A DNA stretch of 6,306 nucleotides, taken from NCBI GenBank assembly GCA_946479665.1, contig CAMLGO010000049.1:1-6306 (forward strand). Direction: 5' to 3'. Made by a program: the position numbers and the translations under genes. Shown here piece after piece: positions 1 through 6,066 of this stretch. Every line of letters begins with the position of its first letter. Positions within the stretch are counted from its first letter, which is position 1. The notes under the pieces were generated by a model, which had not been told where the DNA came from, made no database searches, and saw only the letters and a list, made by a program, of their open reading frames with translations. Source of the DNA: an uncultured Candidatus Saccharibacteria bacterium. Lineage in GTDB: Bacteria; Patescibacteria; Saccharimonadia; Saccharimonadales; UBA6022.

Positions 1-78
1 GATCACGGCGATCACAATCGCCAGTTCGACAAGCGTAAATCCGTCTTTCTTTGTTCGAAGTTGAGTCAATTGAATCAT
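1..78 (-). CDS. Type IV prepilin-like protein, N-terminal fragment (runs off left edge)
   Basis: Only the first 26 codons are present, from an ATG at 78 to the window edge. They read MIQLTQLRTKKDG followed by FTLVELAIVIAVI. This is a class III (type IV pilin) signal: a short basic leader, Gly at the prepilin-peptidase cleavage site, Phe as the mature first residue, the conserved Glu at mature position 5, and then the start of a hydrophobic helix. In this family the leader is cut and the Phe N-methylated by PilD, and the helix packs into a pilus or pseudopilus. The fragment cannot say whether this is a major pilin, a minor pilin or a pseudopilin. It lies 58 bp downstream of uvrC on the same strand, with a possible promoter of its own between them. 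I see no Shine-Dalgarno sequence before the ATG. Confidence 0.87.
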   Translation of the reverse strand, partial: MIQLTQLRTKKDGFTLVELAIVIAVI

Positions 79-121
79 TGTTATAAATAGTGCGCGTTAT
101 AGCCGTTTATATCTTATCGCC

Positions 122-151
122 ACTATAGCATAAGCATTACTTGGCGGGCAA
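122..151 (-). promoter_or_regulatory. Possible promoter of the prepilin gene
   Basis: On the minus strand TTGCCC (146-151) and TATAGT (122-127) are separated by 18 bp, and TG stands one base before the -10 box (TGC then TATAGT, an extended -10). The -35 box lies inside the last codons of uvrC. A transcript would start near 115 and leave a leader of about 37 nt. Read-through from uvrC is equally possible because no terminator lies between the genes. Confidence 0.42.
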
Positions 152-1702
152 ATACTGCGCAACGAGCCGTGCTTTTGCCGGCCCGATTGCCACCACGAGC
201 GCTTCGGGACTAGCCGTGCGAACCGCCTGCAAACTACCGAATATTCGGATGAGCTTTTTGCGCGTCGTCGGCCCGATTCCTGGGATATCCTCTAAGCTGC
301 TGGCGGTTTGCTTTTGACGCTTTAACACTGTGTGGTAGCTCACGGCAAAACGATGCGACTCATCGCGAATACGCTGAAATAGCTTCACGATATCGGTGTA
401 TTGTGCCTGAATTGGCGCACCACCACGCAGGTTGCCCGAGTGCGACCCGGCATTGCGCTGGCCAGCATGGAGGTTGACTGTGTAAAAATCGCCTTGGCGC
501 GTTACCGACACGCCGGGCTCGTTCACGCCCACAAGTGCTGCAAGTATCGACGCGTCAATATGCGAACGTGTCGCATGAACAATAATCTCCTCTTCACGCT
601 TGGCAACGCTGACGGTCGGAATTGCCACTTGGCGCTCCTCAAGCGCTCGCAACGCCGCGTCTAGCTGACCTTTGCCACCATCGATAAGAAGCAGGTCTGG
701 CGCCCCCCAACCTTTCAAATTCTTCTCGCTCATCCGGCGCCAAATCGTTTCATACATGCTCGCATAATCATCGTTTTGCTGTTTGATCATTTTGAACTTA
801 CGATAATTTGCCCGGTCACTCGTACCATTGCTAAACACCACCATGCTCGCCACGACATTCGTACCGCTCATGTGCGAAATATCATAGCCTTCGATTCGCG
901 CTGGCGTTTTTTTGAGTCCCAGTAGATCGCGCATGTCACTCAGTGCCTTGTCTTTACTGATATCCAAAAATTCTTTGTCACCAAACATAATCCGGCGCTG
1001 TAACTCCCGCAGGTCGTTGAGTCTGTTGCGAAGTAGTGCCGCATTTTCAAAATCGTGCATCTTGGCAGCCAGATGCATCTCCTTTTCAAGTTCGCGCGCC
1101 AATACCTTGCGCCCACCCTCAAAATAACGAATCAATTTGCGAAGTGTCGCTTTGTATTCTTCACTCGATGTGCCAGGTCGCGGGCTAAGGCCAATGTGCG
1201 CATCAAGATCCGGCCGCTCGCCGTCGCGTGGCGGCTTGGTATAGTACGGGAAAACCTTGCGCAAGTAGCGAAGCGCCTTTTTAACGGCATAGCCATTGTA
1301 GTATGGGCCATAATATTCCGCATCGTCATCGGCTGGATTACGCGTGAACGCCACATGCGGCCATTGGCTTTTCATGTCAATGCGAACAAACAACTGCGAC
1401 TTGTCGTCACGCAGCAAAATATTGTAGCGCGGCATATAGCGCTTGACCATCTCACTCTCCAAAAAGAGTGCATCAATCTCACTTTCGGTTTCAATCCAGT
1501 CGGTATCCTCTATTTCAGCTACTAGCGCTCTGGTTTTTACATCCATATCCCGCGTACTTTGAAAATACTGTCGCACTCGGTTTTTAAGCACCGCAGCCTT
1601 GCCAACATAAATAATCTCGCCGGATTTTGACTTATGGAAATACACCCCGCTACTCCGTGGCAGAGTTTTTAATTTGGCCTCAAGCGCTGCATTCATATAC
1701 AT
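137..1702 (-). CDS. uvrC: UvrC excinuclease subunit, cysteine-free and rearranged
   Basis: This is the nuclease of UvrABC nucleotide excision repair, which cuts DNA on both sides of a lesion in the UvrB-DNA complex. Numbered from the first Met: the GIY-YIG nuclease is at 17-95 (GVY, IYVGKA, Arg42, probable catalytic Glu82); the usual Fe-S region is at 152-178; a UVR helix pair that binds UvrB is at about 201-236; the RNase H-like nuclease starts at EGYDISH (Asp274) and continues with LLLIDGGKGQ (Asp341) and DESHRFA (His450); helix-hairpin-helix motifs are at about 470-519. Oddities: all four Fe-S cysteines are replaced (Lys156, Asp165, Ser173, Gly177) and the protein has no Cys anywhere. About 100 or more residues normally found between the UVR and RNase H parts are missing, and about 55 extra residues lie at 376-432. 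Two Met codons, at 1702 and 1696, can start it. Promoter geometry favours 1696 (start MNAALEAK). Confidence 0.96.
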   Translation of the reverse strand: MYMNAALEAKLKTLPRSSGVYFHKSKSGEIIYVGKAAVLKNRVRQYFQSTRDMDVKTRALVAEIEDTDWIETESEIDALFLESEMVKRYMPRYNILLRDDKSQLFVRIDMKSQWPHVAFTRNPADDDAEYYGPYYNGYAVKKALRYLRKVFPYYTKPPRDGERPDLDAHIGLSPRPGTSSEEYKATLRKLIRYFEGGRKVLARELEKEMHLAAKMHDFENAALLRNRLNDLRELQRRIMFGDKEFLDISKDKALSDMRDLLGLKKTPARIEGYDISHMSGTNVVASMVVFSNGTSDRANYRKFKMIKQQNDDYASMYETIWRRMSEKNLKGWGAPDLLLIDGGKGQLDAALRALEERQVAIPTVSVAKREEEIIVHATRSHIDASILAALVGVNEPGVSVTRQGDFYTVNLHAGQRNAGSHSGNLRGGAPIQAQYTDIVKLFQRIRDESHRFAVSYHTVLKRQKQTASSLEDIPGIGPTTRKKLIRIFGSLQAVRTASPEALVVAIGPAKARLVAQYLPAK

Positions 1703-1725
1703 ATTATAGCGCGCTCGGGTATACT
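1696..1725 (+). promoter_or_regulatory. Promoter of the MFS-SRAP operon, apparently leaderless
   Basis: TATACT (1720-1725) is a 5/6 match to the -10 box and ends seven bases before the ATG at 1733, so transcription should begin at 1732-1733. TATACA (1696-1701), 18 bp upstream, is a weak -35 candidate. There is no Shine-Dalgarno sequence. This promoter overlaps the divergent uvrC promoter, so RNA polymerase could hardly occupy both at once. Confidence 0.5.
1703..1708 (-). promoter_or_regulatory. -10 box of uvrC, apparently for a leaderless mRNA
   Basis: A perfect TATAAT on the minus strand directly abuts the first uvrC ATG. If transcription starts at the usual seventh base after the box, +1 is the A of the second ATG at 1696, giving an mRNA with no 5' leader. 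No Shine-Dalgarno sequence precedes either ATG. No good -35 box is seen at 16-19 bp; a TTGTCA lies 25 bp away, which is too far. Confidence 0.55.
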
Positions 1726-1732
1726 AAGCAGT

Positions 1733-3451
1733 ATGACAACCGACCATCCACGCCATTCGGCCGCACATCACGCAAGCAAATTCACCAATCGCCAGCGCAC
1801 TATCGCACTGATTATCGTCGCACTCGCCTTTATTATGGACTTGCTCGACAGCACGATCGTCAACATTGCGATTCCTTCAATCCAAACCAACCTCGGTGCC
1901 GGATTTGCTGCCATTCAGTGGATGATTGCCGGTTATTCTCTCGCTTTTGCCGTGTTACTGATCATCGGCGGCCGCATGGGCGATGTATTTGGCTACAAAC
2001 GCCTCTTTCTTATCGGAGTTGCCGGCTTTACGCTCACATCGCTCGCCTGTGGCGTTGCGCCAAATGCCGAGATCCTCGTCGCAGCCCGTATATTCCAGGG
2101 TGCGATGGCGGCGCTGATGGTACCGCAAGTGATGTCGATGATGCAGATCATGTACAAGCCGCACGAGCGCACCAAAGTCATGGGGCTCTTTGGCGCCATG
2201 GCCGGTATTGCCGCGTCACTCGGACCTGTTATCGGAGGTATTCTTATTCACCTTAATATTGCCGGACTTGATTGGCGCCCAATTTTCCTTATCAACATTC
2301 CTGTAGGTATCATTGCCCTCGTTCTCGGTCAGCGCTTCCTGCCCGACGGCAAATCATCACATCCGCTTCGACTCGATATTATCGGCACTGTTCTTATCAT
2401 CGCCACCCTTTCACTTCTCGTCTTCCCGCTCATTCAGGGTCGCGAACTCGATTGGCCAATGTGGGTCTTCCTGATGATGTTTAGCGCACTACCGCTCCTT
2501 GCCCTATTCGTATGGTGGCAGATCGTGAAACAAAAGCGCGACAAATCAGCCCTTGTGATTCCATCGCTCTTCAAAAAGCGCTCGTTTAGTACCGGTCTCC
2601 TGGTAAACCTTATTTTCCAGGCAGCGATGGTCGGCTCTTTCTTCCCGCAAACTCTACTCCTTCAAATCGGGCTTGGCTTTGAAGTCGTCTTCGCCGCCCT
2701 TGCCGGTATCCCAATCTCGATCGGTATTGCTTCGAGTATCGGCTTCTTCGGACAAAAGCTCATTCCAAAACTCGGCCGCTATGCCATGACACTCGGGACG
2801 GTCGTGATGGCGGTTGGTCTTGGTACGACCTACCTGATTGTTAATCACTTCCAGCTCGAAACGACCGGCTGGCACTTTATCCCCGGCTTCCTTATTACTG
2901 GTCTTGGCATGGGACTTGTGATGGCACCTGTCTTTGCGGTTGTTCTAACTGATGTCAATCCACGCGATGCCGGCTCCGCCTCTGGCGTACTAAATGCTAT
3001 TCAGCAACTTGGTGCTGCTATCGGTGTTGCGCTAGTAGGCGTTATCCTATTTGGCCAGCTTGCTTCAAATGCCGACCACAGCTTTGCATCCGTCGAATCA
3101 AACGTTAAACGCGATCTTACTTCGCTTCATATTCCTGCCGAGGCGCAAGAAGCTATCGTCTCTAACGTACGCACCTGCTACAGTGACCGCGCTCACCAAA
3201 AAGACAGCAGCCAAATACCGGAGAGCTGTAAACAGCTTGAGACTACAAAGAGCTCACAACCAGCCAATCCGGCAAGCGAAAAGATTGCCGATATCATAGC
3301 AACCAATATTAAGAAAGCCAACGCCACTAACTTCATTCACAGCTACGGCATGTCTGTCTTATTCTCGTACTGCCTCCTCGCGACTGTCTTTGTCCTTAGC
3401 TTCCTTCTGCCACGCCATATTCGCCCTGAAGCACTGCAGCAGGGACACTAA
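1733..3451 (+). CDS. MFS multidrug efflux transporter, DHA2 (EmrB/QacA) 14-helix family
   Basis: This is a proton-coupled drug exporter of the cytoplasmic membrane, 572 aa. After about 25 cytosolic residues comes TM1 with the DHA2 motif D1 (LLDSTIVNIAIPSI). Motif A lies in loop 2-3 (GGRMGDVFGYKR), Arg in TM4 (AARIFQGAMAALMVPQ), and motif C, diagnostic of antiporters, in TM5 (GIAASLGPVIGG). WRPIFLINIPVG is also typical of DHA2. Fourteen hydrophobic segments fit the length. Between TM13 (about 426-444) and TM14 (about 536-560) lies a polar loop of about 90 residues, predicted to be outside the membrane, with two cysteines (482, 499) that could form a disulfide. The substrate cannot be read from sequence. 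It starts a two-gene operon: the stop codon is one base before the SRAP start codon. The N-terminus fits the family and the leaderless promoter. Confidence 0.95.
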   Translation: MTTDHPRHSAAHHASKFTNRQRTIALIIVALAFIMDLLDSTIVNIAIPSIQTNLGAGFAAIQWMIAGYSLAFAVLLIIGGRMGDVFGYKRLFLIGVAGFTLTSLACGVAPNAEILVAARIFQGAMAALMVPQVMSMMQIMYKPHERTKVMGLFGAMAGIAASLGPVIGGILIHLNIAGLDWRPIFLINIPVGIIALVLGQRFLPDGKSSHPLRLDIIGTVLIIATLSLLVFPLIQGRELDWPMWVFLMMFSALPLLALFVWWQIVKQKRDKSALVIPSLFKKRSFSTGLLVNLIFQAAMVGSFFPQTLLLQIGLGFEVVFAALAGIPISIGIASSIGFFGQKLIPKLGRYAMTLGTVVMAVGLGTTYLIVNHFQLETTGWHFIPGFLITGLGMGLVMAPVFAVVLTDVNPRDAGSASGVLNAIQQLGAAIGVALVGVILFGQLASNADHSFASVESNVKRDLTSLHIPAEAQEAIVSNVRTCYSDRAHQKDSSQIPESCKQLETTKSSQPANPASEKIADIIATNIKKANATNFIHSYGMSVLFSYCLLATVFVLSFLLPRHIRPEALQQGH

Positions 3452-3452
3452 A

Positions 3453-4154
3453 ATGAGTTCTCGCTATGCACTATTCGACACCGGCAGCCTCCGCGACCGC
3501 TTTGCTCTCGCAAGCGGTGTTCCAAAAGGTATCAAGCCGCACTACAACGTCAGTCCGGTCCAATCCGTGCCCGTCATCATCTCCCGTGACGGTAAAAACG
3601 AAATGGAACTAATGAAATGGGGCTTTATTCCAAAAGGCGCTCCGAACGCCAATTCCGTTTTTCGCTACAAAACGTTCAGTGCTCGCTCAGAGGGTATTTT
3701 CGACAAACCAACTTGGCAAACGGCTATTCGTTCGTCTCGCTGCCTTATTCCCGCAAACGGTTTTTATGAATGGAAACGTACCGCGAGCGGCAAACAACCG
3801 TTCTATATTCATCCGACCGACCAGCCCACTTTCGCCTTTGCCGGGCTCTATAGCTCATGGACCGACCCTGAAGGAAAAGAATGGGGCACTTGTTCGATTG
3901 TTACCACCAATTCTGGTGCCGAATCCGATATGACACCAAGCCGCCTGCCAGTTATCGTGCACCCCGACGACGAAGCCGACTGGCTCAACCCAGAAATTAG
4001 CGACATCAACACTCTTTATCGTATTATGCGGCCATACGATCCCGATCAGCTCGAAATTATCAAAGTGAGTGATGATATTAATTCAGCAAAAATCGATAAA
4101 CCCCATCTTATCGAAAGAGTATCATCCTCTACTTCGCAGCAGTCGAAAAAGTAA
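3453..4154 (+). CDS. SRAP (YedK/HMCES-like) domain protein with altered active site
   Basis: A 233-aa SRAP (SOS response-associated peptidase) homologue. YedK/HMCES proteins shield abasic sites in single-stranded DNA by forming a thiazolidine crosslink through Cys2, exposed when Met1 is removed. The fold is clear: SSRYALF at the N-terminus (family MCGRY/F), YNVSPVQSVPVI, MKWGFIP, FSARSE (family NARSE), RCLIPANGFYEWK with the catalytic Glu at 106, FAGLYSSW, TTNSG and SRLPVIV. But Cys2 is Ser, the Gly after it is Ser, the Asn of NARSE is Ser76, and the His of the family HDRMP motif appears to be Pro162. Only the Glu remains of the usual catalytic set, so abasic-site crosslinking is unlikely. 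The start at 3453 matches the family N-terminus. An in-frame ATG at 3390 adds 21 residues not seen in the family. A weak AGGG (3441-3444) and the 1-bp gap suggest translational coupling to the exporter gene. Confidence 0.93.
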   Translation: MSSRYALFDTGSLRDRFALASGVPKGIKPHYNVSPVQSVPVIISRDGKNEMELMKWGFIPKGAPNANSVFRYKTFSARSEGIFDKPTWQTAIRSSRCLIPANGFYEWKRTASGKQPFYIHPTDQPTFAFAGLYSSWTDPEGKEWGTCSIVTTNSGAESDMTPSRLPVIVHPDDEADWLNPEISDINTLYRIMRPYDPDQLEIIKVSDDINSAKIDKPHLIERVSSSTSQQSKK

Positions 4155-4728
4155 TCGGAACCTCAATCGCATCGGCATTCTCGGGCAACCCCGACGGGTT
4201 GTCTTTTCGCAGCACCAATACCCCACTACCGCCCGCTGAAGGACCGTTAAACGTTACTGTCGCCGTAAATGGCACGTAGTCATTCGTTTGCCAATTGCCT
4301 TTTAGCGTGGCCGTTGTCTGAGCGATAATCTTATTCGTAGGGTCTTGCAGCACCACGGGAAAACTTGCCTCAAACGACCAACTGCCAGGTATCTCACCCG
4401 TTATAGTCAGTGGACTCGTGATCGTTTGTCGCTCTGCCCAATTATGAAGCCGAACAGTAACGCCCTTTGGTGAGGTGAACTCGCGTACCGCCGTCTGTGC
4501 ACTGTTATCACTAGAAGTTGACGGCTCAGTATACACCGATCCATCGGCAGCTCGACATTGCCGTGGCTGCGTCTCCATCACGGGATTACCAGCCGCCACA
4601 CAGCTTGCAAAATCCGTTATAGCCGGCTGCTTATTTTCCTGGCGCGTAAGTAGTACATACGCCGCCCAGCCAACCAGCACCAACGCAATAATACCAACGA
4701 TAATACTAACAACTTTTACACTGCGCAT
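4129..4728 (-). CDS. Membrane-anchored Gmad2 immunoglobulin-like domain protein
   Basis: A 199-aa protein with an N-terminal membrane anchor (residues about 5-27, VVSIIVGIIALVLVGWAAYVL) and the rest probably outside. It has two parts: a short cysteine segment at 38-68 (FASCVAAGNPVMETQPRQC, Cys43 and Cys58) that recurs in many CPR surface proteins, and a Gmad2-type beta-sandwich at about 88-196 (SPLTITGEIPGSWSFEASF, then PFTATVTF and a closing IEVPITF). Gmad2 domains occur in secreted or spore/germination-related proteins, and their function here is not known. A strong Shine-Dalgarno GAGGAGG ends 8 nt before the ATG, which fixes this start. The gene runs toward the SRAP gene and the two coding ends overlap by 26 bp, with stop TAG at 4129-4131. 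Confidence 0.88.
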   Translation of the reverse strand: MRSVKVVSIIVGIIALVLVGWAAYVLLTRQENKQPAITDFASCVAAGNPVMETQPRQCRAADGSVYTEPSTSSDNSAQTAVREFTSPKGVTVRLHNWAERQTITSPLTITGEIPGSWSFEASFPVVLQDPTNKIIAQTTATLKGNWQTNDYVPFTATVTFNGPSAGGSGVLVLRKDNPSGLPENADAIEVPITFSTAAK

Positions 4729-4736
4729 ATCATTAT

Positions 4737-4772
4737 CCTCCTCGAGTTACACGACACTCTATTTCTATTATA
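4737..4772 (-). promoter_or_regulatory. -10 box and Shine-Dalgarno sequence of the Gmad2 gene
   Basis: On the minus strand TATAAT (4767-4772) is followed by a leader of about 30 nt carrying GAGGAGG (4737-4743), 8 nt before the ATG. The Shine-Dalgarno sequence is near perfect. No -35 box is recognisable at 16-18 bp, where the region is occupied by the terminator stem. The -10 call is therefore weaker than the ribosome binding site. Confidence 0.55.
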
Positions 4773-4780
4773 CGCCGTCT

Positions 4781-4823
4781 AAAAAAATAGAGCCTGCTCC
4801 TTTTTGGAACGGACTCTATTTTT
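4781..4823 (-). terminator. Strong Rho-independent terminator
   Basis: On the minus strand AAAAATAGAG (4814-4823) pairs perfectly with CTCTATTTTT (4783-4792). Inside, CC/GG and GTTCC/GGAGC continue the stem past one bulged base on each side, closed by an AAAAA loop, for about 17 bp in total. A run of seven T (4781-4787) ends it. It closes the candidate RNA gene that starts near 5110. Its A-rich arm means it could also stop transcription on the plus strand. Confidence 0.85.
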
Positions 4824-5110
4824 ATTAAACGTTTTTGCGCATATAAAGAACGATGTTTTATCATGACAAAACATACAGTCGGCCTGGCCTATGCGCTGGC
4901 TCAGTACAAAAGTTTCTCTGTTGGTGTTGCTATATATAGTTCCCTTATCTGATACGATTCGTGCACCTCGGCGTATCTGTGCCTTACTAGGTCGGACGAA
5001 CGCTCGCAAGTAGCGAGTAAGAGTTCTTATAGAAATCGTTTATACAAAAATTTATTCTGCAGCCGCGACGCGACTTTACTAAATTAATTGTAGAGAAAAA
5101 CGTTTGTTAC
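4781..5110 (-). ncRNA. Candidate structured RNA of about 330 nt, family unknown
   Basis: No convincing protein is encoded here, yet the stretch has everything of an RNA gene: a near-consensus promoter just upstream and a strong terminator at the end. Its two ends pair exactly. AAACGUUUUU (plus positions 5096-5105) is complementary to AAAAACGUUU (4827-4836), a 10-bp helix enclosing about 260 nt. Inside are further stems: CTCGC/GCGAG with a 5-nt loop (about 5003-5017), GATACG/CGTATC (4951-4977), GCGCATA/TATGCGC (about 4837-4896), and within that last one the hairpin ATGTTTTG/TAAAACAT (about 4853-4874, one G-U pair). I do not see the signatures of RNase P RNA, tmRNA or SRP RNA. It could instead be an attenuated leader of the Gmad2 gene that follows on the same strand. 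Confidence 0.6.
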
Positions 5111-5115
5111 TATTC

Positions 5116-5144
5116 AATATAGCACAGATTATCGATTTTGTCAA
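5116..5144 (-). promoter_or_regulatory. Near-consensus promoter of the candidate RNA
   Basis: On the minus strand TTGACA (5139-5144, perfect) and TATATT (5116-5121, 5/6) have the ideal 17-bp spacing, and TGC before the -10 box makes it an extended -10. This is the best promoter in the window. Transcription would start at 5110-5108. The -35 box lies 11 bp beyond the yitT stop codon. Confidence 0.82.
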
Positions 5145-5155
5145 TAGTATTTTGC

Positions 5156-6004
5156 TTATGCTACGTCTCTATAGAGCGAGCCCTCTGATATCTTGCCCAC
5201 GACCTCATGCGCGCTGGTCATCACGATATACGCCCTGGGGTCGATTGCGCGCACTGCAGATTTAATTTTCTGCTCTTCCAGCCTTGTAATCACCGCCAAC
5301 ATCACACCATGTGGCTCCCTGTCATTCGGATCACTTTCCTTTATATAGGTCACCGGCTCTTCGATGAGTATATTAATCGCCTTACCAATAGCACGTACAT
5401 CCATGCTGACCACCCATACACAGCGCGACTCATCAAGCCCCTCGACTGTCACGTCGATCGCCTTGTGCGCCACAAAGTATGCAATCAGCGAGTAAAGCGC
5501 CTGCTCCCAGCCGAATACGAACCCTGCTAATGCGATGATAATACCATTAATCGTCATGATCGCCTCGCTTACCGAGAATATCGTCTCGCGGTCAATCAGC
5601 ACGGCAATCGTATCCGCACCGTCGATGATGCCGCCGTAGCGCACCACAACTCCTACACCAATACCCACGATCATGCCGCCAAATACGGCCGCCAGAATTG
5701 GCACATCCGTAAAGCCGTGCGGCACATGCACGAGAGTCAAGAGCGCTAACGCTAAGATACCGAGAATCGAATAACACGCGAATGCTTTGCCGAATTTTTT
5801 GTAGCCAAGCGCGACAAACGGAATATTGAGCACGATCAAAAAGAGTCCGAGCGGCAGCCCCGAAAGTTTCGCGGCAATGATAGATATACCCGTCACTCCA
5901 CCATCAAGTAGGTGATTCGGCAATAAGAAAAACTGCAGGCCGACTGCAGTAATAACGCTCCCGAGGAGAACCAGTCCAATTCGTTTCGCGGTGTCAAACT
6001 GGAT
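5156..6004 (-). CDS. YitT family membrane protein with DUF2179 domain; start codon unresolved
   Basis: An integral membrane protein of the YitT family, about 282 aa. The membrane part covers the first two thirds, with the family signatures FLLPNHLLDGGVTGISI after TM1, LNIPFVALGYKKFGK, and GGIIDGADTIAVLIDR. It is followed by the soluble DUF2179 domain (GVMLAVITRLEEQKIKSAVRAIDPRAYIVMTSAHEVVGK). The molecular function of the family is not established. The first normal start codon, TTG at 5923, would delete TM1. The TM1 sequence (RIGLVLLGSVITAVGLQFFLLPN) is intact upstream and the frame stays open to a TAA at 6020-6022. No ATG, GTG or TTG lies in that stretch. AAAGGGG (6010-6016) sits 5 nt before an ATC at 6004-6002, which I use as the tentative start. 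An in-frame ATG at 6031 is cut off by the TAA three codons later. A sequence error is possible. Confidence 0.85.
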   Translation of the reverse strand: MQFDTAKRIGLVLLGSVITAVGLQFFLLPNHLLDGGVTGISIIAAKLSGLPLGLFLIVLNIPFVALGYKKFGKAFACYSILGILALALLTLVHVPHGFTDVPILAAVFGGMIVGIGVGVVVRYGGIIDGADTIAVLIDRETIFSVSEAIMTINGIIIALAGFVFGWEQALYSLIAYFVAHKAIDVTVEGLDESRCVWVVSMDVRAIGKAINILIEEPVTYIKESDPNDREPHGVMLAVITRLEEQKIKSAVRAIDPRAYIVMTSAHEVVGKISEGSLYRDVA

Positions 6005-6029
6005 ATAATCCCCTTTCGTTTATGTCACC

Positions 6030-6058
6030 ATTGTAACGTATCTCCAGCGTATTGGCCA
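6030..6058 (-). promoter_or_regulatory. Possible promoter of yitT, downstream of the ribozyme
   Basis: On the minus strand TGGCCA (6053-6058, 4/6) and TACAAT (6030-6035, 5/6) are 17 bp apart. A transcript would start near 6023 and carry the AAAGGGG site. If it is real, yitT can be expressed without the hammerhead in its mRNA. If not, the ribozyme lies in the yitT 5' untranslated region. Confidence 0.35.
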
Positions 6059-6066
6059 GTAACCAT

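Noticed and set aside
401..1525. Plus-strand reading frames of 70-156 codons opposite uvrC
   Set aside because: They are composition shadows of uvrC with no ribosome binding sites and no recognisable domains.
3390..3452. Longer SRAP start at 3390
   Set aside because: It adds 21 residues that overlap the exporter's last helix in another frame. The family begins at the residue encoded at 3453, where Met removal exposes residue 2.
4779..5009. A 76-codon reading frame on the minus strand starting MRAFVRPSKAQIRRG
   Set aside because: It has no ribosome binding site, resembles no family I know, and its end runs through the terminator stem and T-run. The promoter, closing helix and stems in the same stretch fit an RNA better.
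4827..5105. The candidate RNA as tmRNA, RNase P RNA or SRP RNA
   Set aside because: No tRNA-like ends with CCA or a TPsiC arm, no GAGGAAAGUCC or ACAGAA core of RNase P, and no SRP tetraloop helix. A short frame ATPTEKLLY-stop at about 4901-4930 does not look like a tmRNA tag.
6004..6009. Plus-strand TATAAT as a promoter reading away from yitT
   Set aside because: No -35 box at 16-18 bp and no gene downstream on that strand. It lies in the first codons of yitT.
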